This document shows, piece by piece, positions 14,656 to 16,315 of a stretch of DNA of 16,315 nt (position 1 is its first letter; the number at the start of each line of letters is the position of its first letter). The stretch covers positions 1 through 16,315 of the forward strand of contig JAPLPI010000156.1 in the NCBI GenBank assembly GCA_026400305.1, written 5' to 3'. A model generated the notes under the pieces. The model worked only from the letters and a program-made list of their open reading frames with translations, was not told the DNA's origin and made no database searches. The translations under genes were made by a program, and so were the position numbers. The stretch is from Alphaproteobacteria bacterium (GTDB taxonomy: Bacteria; Pseudomonadota; Alphaproteobacteria; Micropepsales; Micropepsaceae).

Positions 14656-14756
14656 AGTCTTGAACGTTTGTAGGCGCTTGCTTTCGTCCGGTTTCGTCCT
14701 AAAATCTCCTCAATAAAGCCGGGAAAATCCGGTGGCCCGGGGATAAAGCGCACGCC
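14656..14756 (+). promoter_or_regulatory. Intergenic leader of the transketolase-like gene
   Basis: These 101 bases lie between the broken regulator and the transketolase-family start and probably hold that gene's promoter and operator. I see a weak 5-base inverted repeat CCGGG (14719-14723) / CCCGG (14736-14740) and GGGG (14739-14742), which is rather far from the ATG for a ribosome site. No clear -35/-10 pair is visible. The regulatory role is inferred from position. Confidence 0.3.
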
Positions 14757-16315
14757 ATGACATTGCACAAGGACGAACGCGGCCGGCTGGAAGATGTCGG
14801 ATTCATGACCTGTATGACGTTGGTCATGCTTGGCAACTATGCCCAAACCGGTCATTTCGGCGGCCCGCTGGCTTACACGCCGTTCAATGTCGCCGCCCAT
14901 CTGATCGGGCCGGAGCGGGGCGGGCTGCGTTACGACATTCGCCGTCCCAAGCATCCTTTCGGCGACAAGTTCATGATGGCGGCGGGCCACAGCGTGCCCA
15001 CCTGCTATGCGCTTTATATGATCCTGGGCCAGGCGATGGAGCGTCGCTTCAAGCTGACGGGTGACAAGCGCTATGCGGTGGATCCGGACGTCGCGCTGCT
15101 GCCGATCGACGCGCTGGGTTTCAGGCGCGGCGCCGGTGCGCTCAAGACATTGTTGGCGGAGCAGGGGCTGGAAGGCGATCCCCTGTTCGCCCAGGCCAAG
15201 GCGCGCGGGATCAAGGCGCTGTCGGGCCATGCCGAAAGCATCGATGTCACCAATGATGTAAATGGCGGTCCCTCCGGAGTCGGCGTCGCCACCGCGGCGG
15301 GCAAGGCGGCGTTCTGGGATATCGCCGGCGCGGCGGACATTACAAGTAAGGATAGTGGACCCAAGATCATTGCCTTAGAAGGCGAATTCGCCATGACCGA
15401 AGGCCATGCCCAGGAGCTGAAGACCCAGGCGCTGGCGCTGAAGGTCGGCAAGCGGCTGCGCGTCATCCTGTCGGACAACAATGCCGGCATCGACGATGTG
15501 CTGCTGGGTGGGGTGATCCCGAAGGAGTTCACCGGCTACAAGTTGCATGAGCAATGGACCTCCTATGGCTGGAATGTCCTGACTACCGGGGACGGCAGCG
15601 ATTACGACCAGATTGTTGCGACCTTGTCGGCGATGGAAAAGTCCGATCCTAGCGACAAGCGGCCGATGATCGTCATCGCCAAGACCACCAAGGGCTATTG
15701 GCCTGCGGCGTCGCATGGCCAGCTGGGCAAGGTACAGCAGATCGTCAGCTATCCCAGCCATCCTTATGGCCACAAGATGAACTCCGAATATTTTGTCGCC
15801 ATGGCGGAATCGTTCGAGCAGCGCTATGGCGTCACCTTCGAAGGCATCCGCAACGGTGCGGTAACCGATCCGAAGGAACGGCTTGTCCAGTTCAAGACCA
15901 ATATTGACAAGGTGATGTCGGTGCTGGACCAGAAAGGGTTGGGCGACTGGCTGGCCGACCGGCTGGTGGAGATCGGCGATACCATCAAGGACGATCGCAA
16001 GATCGGCATCGACAATAAGCGCGATCCTTTCCAGGACGAGCGGCTGCGGGTGGCGAATCTGCCGCTGGAGCCGCAGACACTGACTGCCAAGAATCCCGCC
16101 TCCGGCGTCGAGAAAGAAGTTTCGGTGGCGCTGTTCCGCAAGGCGGGCGAGAGCCTGGGCGCGCGGCGCGCCATTTCCGAGATCATCAAATGGACTAACT
16201 ATGTCACAGGCAACCGCTTCATCACCCTGGCGGCGGACCTGTCGGAGTCCATCAATGTCGAGCATGGCAGCCTGTGGGGCAATTATGATCCGGTGACCAA
16301 TCCGTCCGGCACCCG
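14757..16315 (+). CDS. Transketolase-family thiamine-diphosphate enzyme, 3' end outside window
   Basis: An uninterrupted frame of 519 codons runs from ATG 14757 to the right edge; the C-terminal part is missing. The N-terminal domain has transketolase landmarks: TGHFGGPLAYTPFNVAAHLI (31-50), KFMMAAGHSVPTCYALYMIL (71-90, like the SKGHAAPALYA motif), GHAESIDVTNDVNGGPSGVGVATAAGKA (157-184), the ThDP/metal segment EGEFAMTEGHAQE (208-220) ending SDNNAGIDD (239-247), and IAKTTKGYWPAASHG. The usual GDG of the metal motif reads GEF, with E210 in place of Asp. Near the end, RFITLAADLSESINV looks like the start of the pyrimidine-binding domain. Transketolases exchange two-carbon ketol units between sugar phosphates, but this is a divergent member, and a pyruvate/2-oxoacid dehydrogenase E1-like role is possible. 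Its neighbour, a broken DgoR-like regulator, suggests sugar-acid catabolism. Confidence 0.8.
   Translation, partial: MTLHKDERGRLEDVGFMTCMTLVMLGNYAQTGHFGGPLAYTPFNVAAHLIGPERGGLRYDIRRPKHPFGDKFMMAAGHSVPTCYALYMILGQAMERRFKLTGDKRYAVDPDVALLPIDALGFRRGAGALKTLLAEQGLEGDPLFAQAKARGIKALSGHAESIDVTNDVNGGPSGVGVATAAGKAAFWDIAGAADITSKDSGPKIIALEGEFAMTEGHAQELKTQALALKVGKRLRVILSDNNAGIDDVLLGGVIPKEFTGYKLHEQWTSYGWNVLTTGDGSDYDQIVATLSAMEKSDPSDKRPMIVIAKTTKGYWPAASHGQLGKVQQIVSYPSHPYGHKMNSEYFVAMAESFEQRYGVTFEGIRNGAVTDPKERLVQFKTNIDKVMSVLDQKGLGDWLADRLVEIGDTIKDDRKIGIDNKRDPFQDERLRVANLPLEPQTLTAKNPASGVEKEVSVALFRKAGESLGARRAISEIIKWTNYVTGNRFITLAADLSESINVEHGSLWGNYDPVTNPSGT

Noticed and set aside
14712..14750. Twice-occurring ATAAAGC and the short CCGGG/CCCGG dyad as a DgoR-type operator
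   Set aside because: The repeats are short and imperfect in a GC-rich background and do not match a known operator that I can name.
15375..16265. 296-codon minus-strand frame at the right edge
   Set aside because: It is antisense to the transketolase-family frame, which runs uninterrupted to the edge with clear family motifs. The minus frame has none.
1..16315. Search for CRISPR arrays, tRNA or rRNA genes, insertion sequences, phage genes, attachment sites and a replication origin
   Set aside because: No regular direct repeats with spacers, no cloverleaf or rRNA-like sequence, no transposase or integrase motif and no terminal inverted repeats were seen by reading.

Overview
The window is GC-rich and densely coded, with no gene-free stretch longer than about 210 bases. 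I see no tRNA, rRNA, CRISPR array, transposase or phage gene. The gene set is a TPR/OGT-type glycosyltransferase, a Tat-exported GMC dehydrogenase with its small subunit, a DUF1592/DUF1552/ankyrin trio, and a DgoR-type GntR remnant beside a transketolase. This set, with the codon bias and leader peptides, fits a free-living alphaproteobacterium (Caulobacterales, Sphingomonadales or Rhizomicrobium-like). That placement is inference from gene content; an acidobacterium cannot be excluded.

Region 1 (1-3354, minus strand) is a three-gene transcription unit read right to left. It encodes a TPR plus SPINDLY/OGT-type glycosyltransferase, a GT2 polyprenyl-phosphate-type glycosyltransferase overlapping it by ATGA, and the start of a CofD/YvcK-family protein cut by the window edge. 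It looks like a glycoconjugate or protein-glycosylation unit.

Region 2 (3481-6737, plus strand) holds a Tat-leader gluconate-2-dehydrogenase-subunit-3-like protein, a leaderless GMC flavoprotein with a C-x5-C-x3-C motif (predicted 3Fe-4S cluster), and a secreted esterase of the esterase D / enterochelin esterase fold. The first two probably form a periplasmic sugar or glycoside dehydrogenase. A convergent Tat-exported amidohydrolase (6837-7769, minus) follows, separated from the esterase by an imperfect palindrome.

Region 3 (7980-13855, plus strand) is a tightly packed four-gene unit: a c-type-haem DUF1587/1595/1592/1588/1585 protein, a Tat-exported DUF1552 protein, an exported ankyrin-repeat protein with a proline-rich insert, and an exported metallo-beta-lactamase-fold lactonase-like enzyme. 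Every product has an export signal, so the unit works outside the cytoplasm. Its biochemical role is unknown, and it is the best candidate here for an undescribed system.

Region 4 (13904-16315, plus strand) is a GntR/FadR-family (DgoR-like) regulator broken by two in-frame TAG codons and one frameshift, followed by a transketolase-family gene that runs off the window. The regulator's DNA-binding half is intact, so a truncated repressor may still be made.
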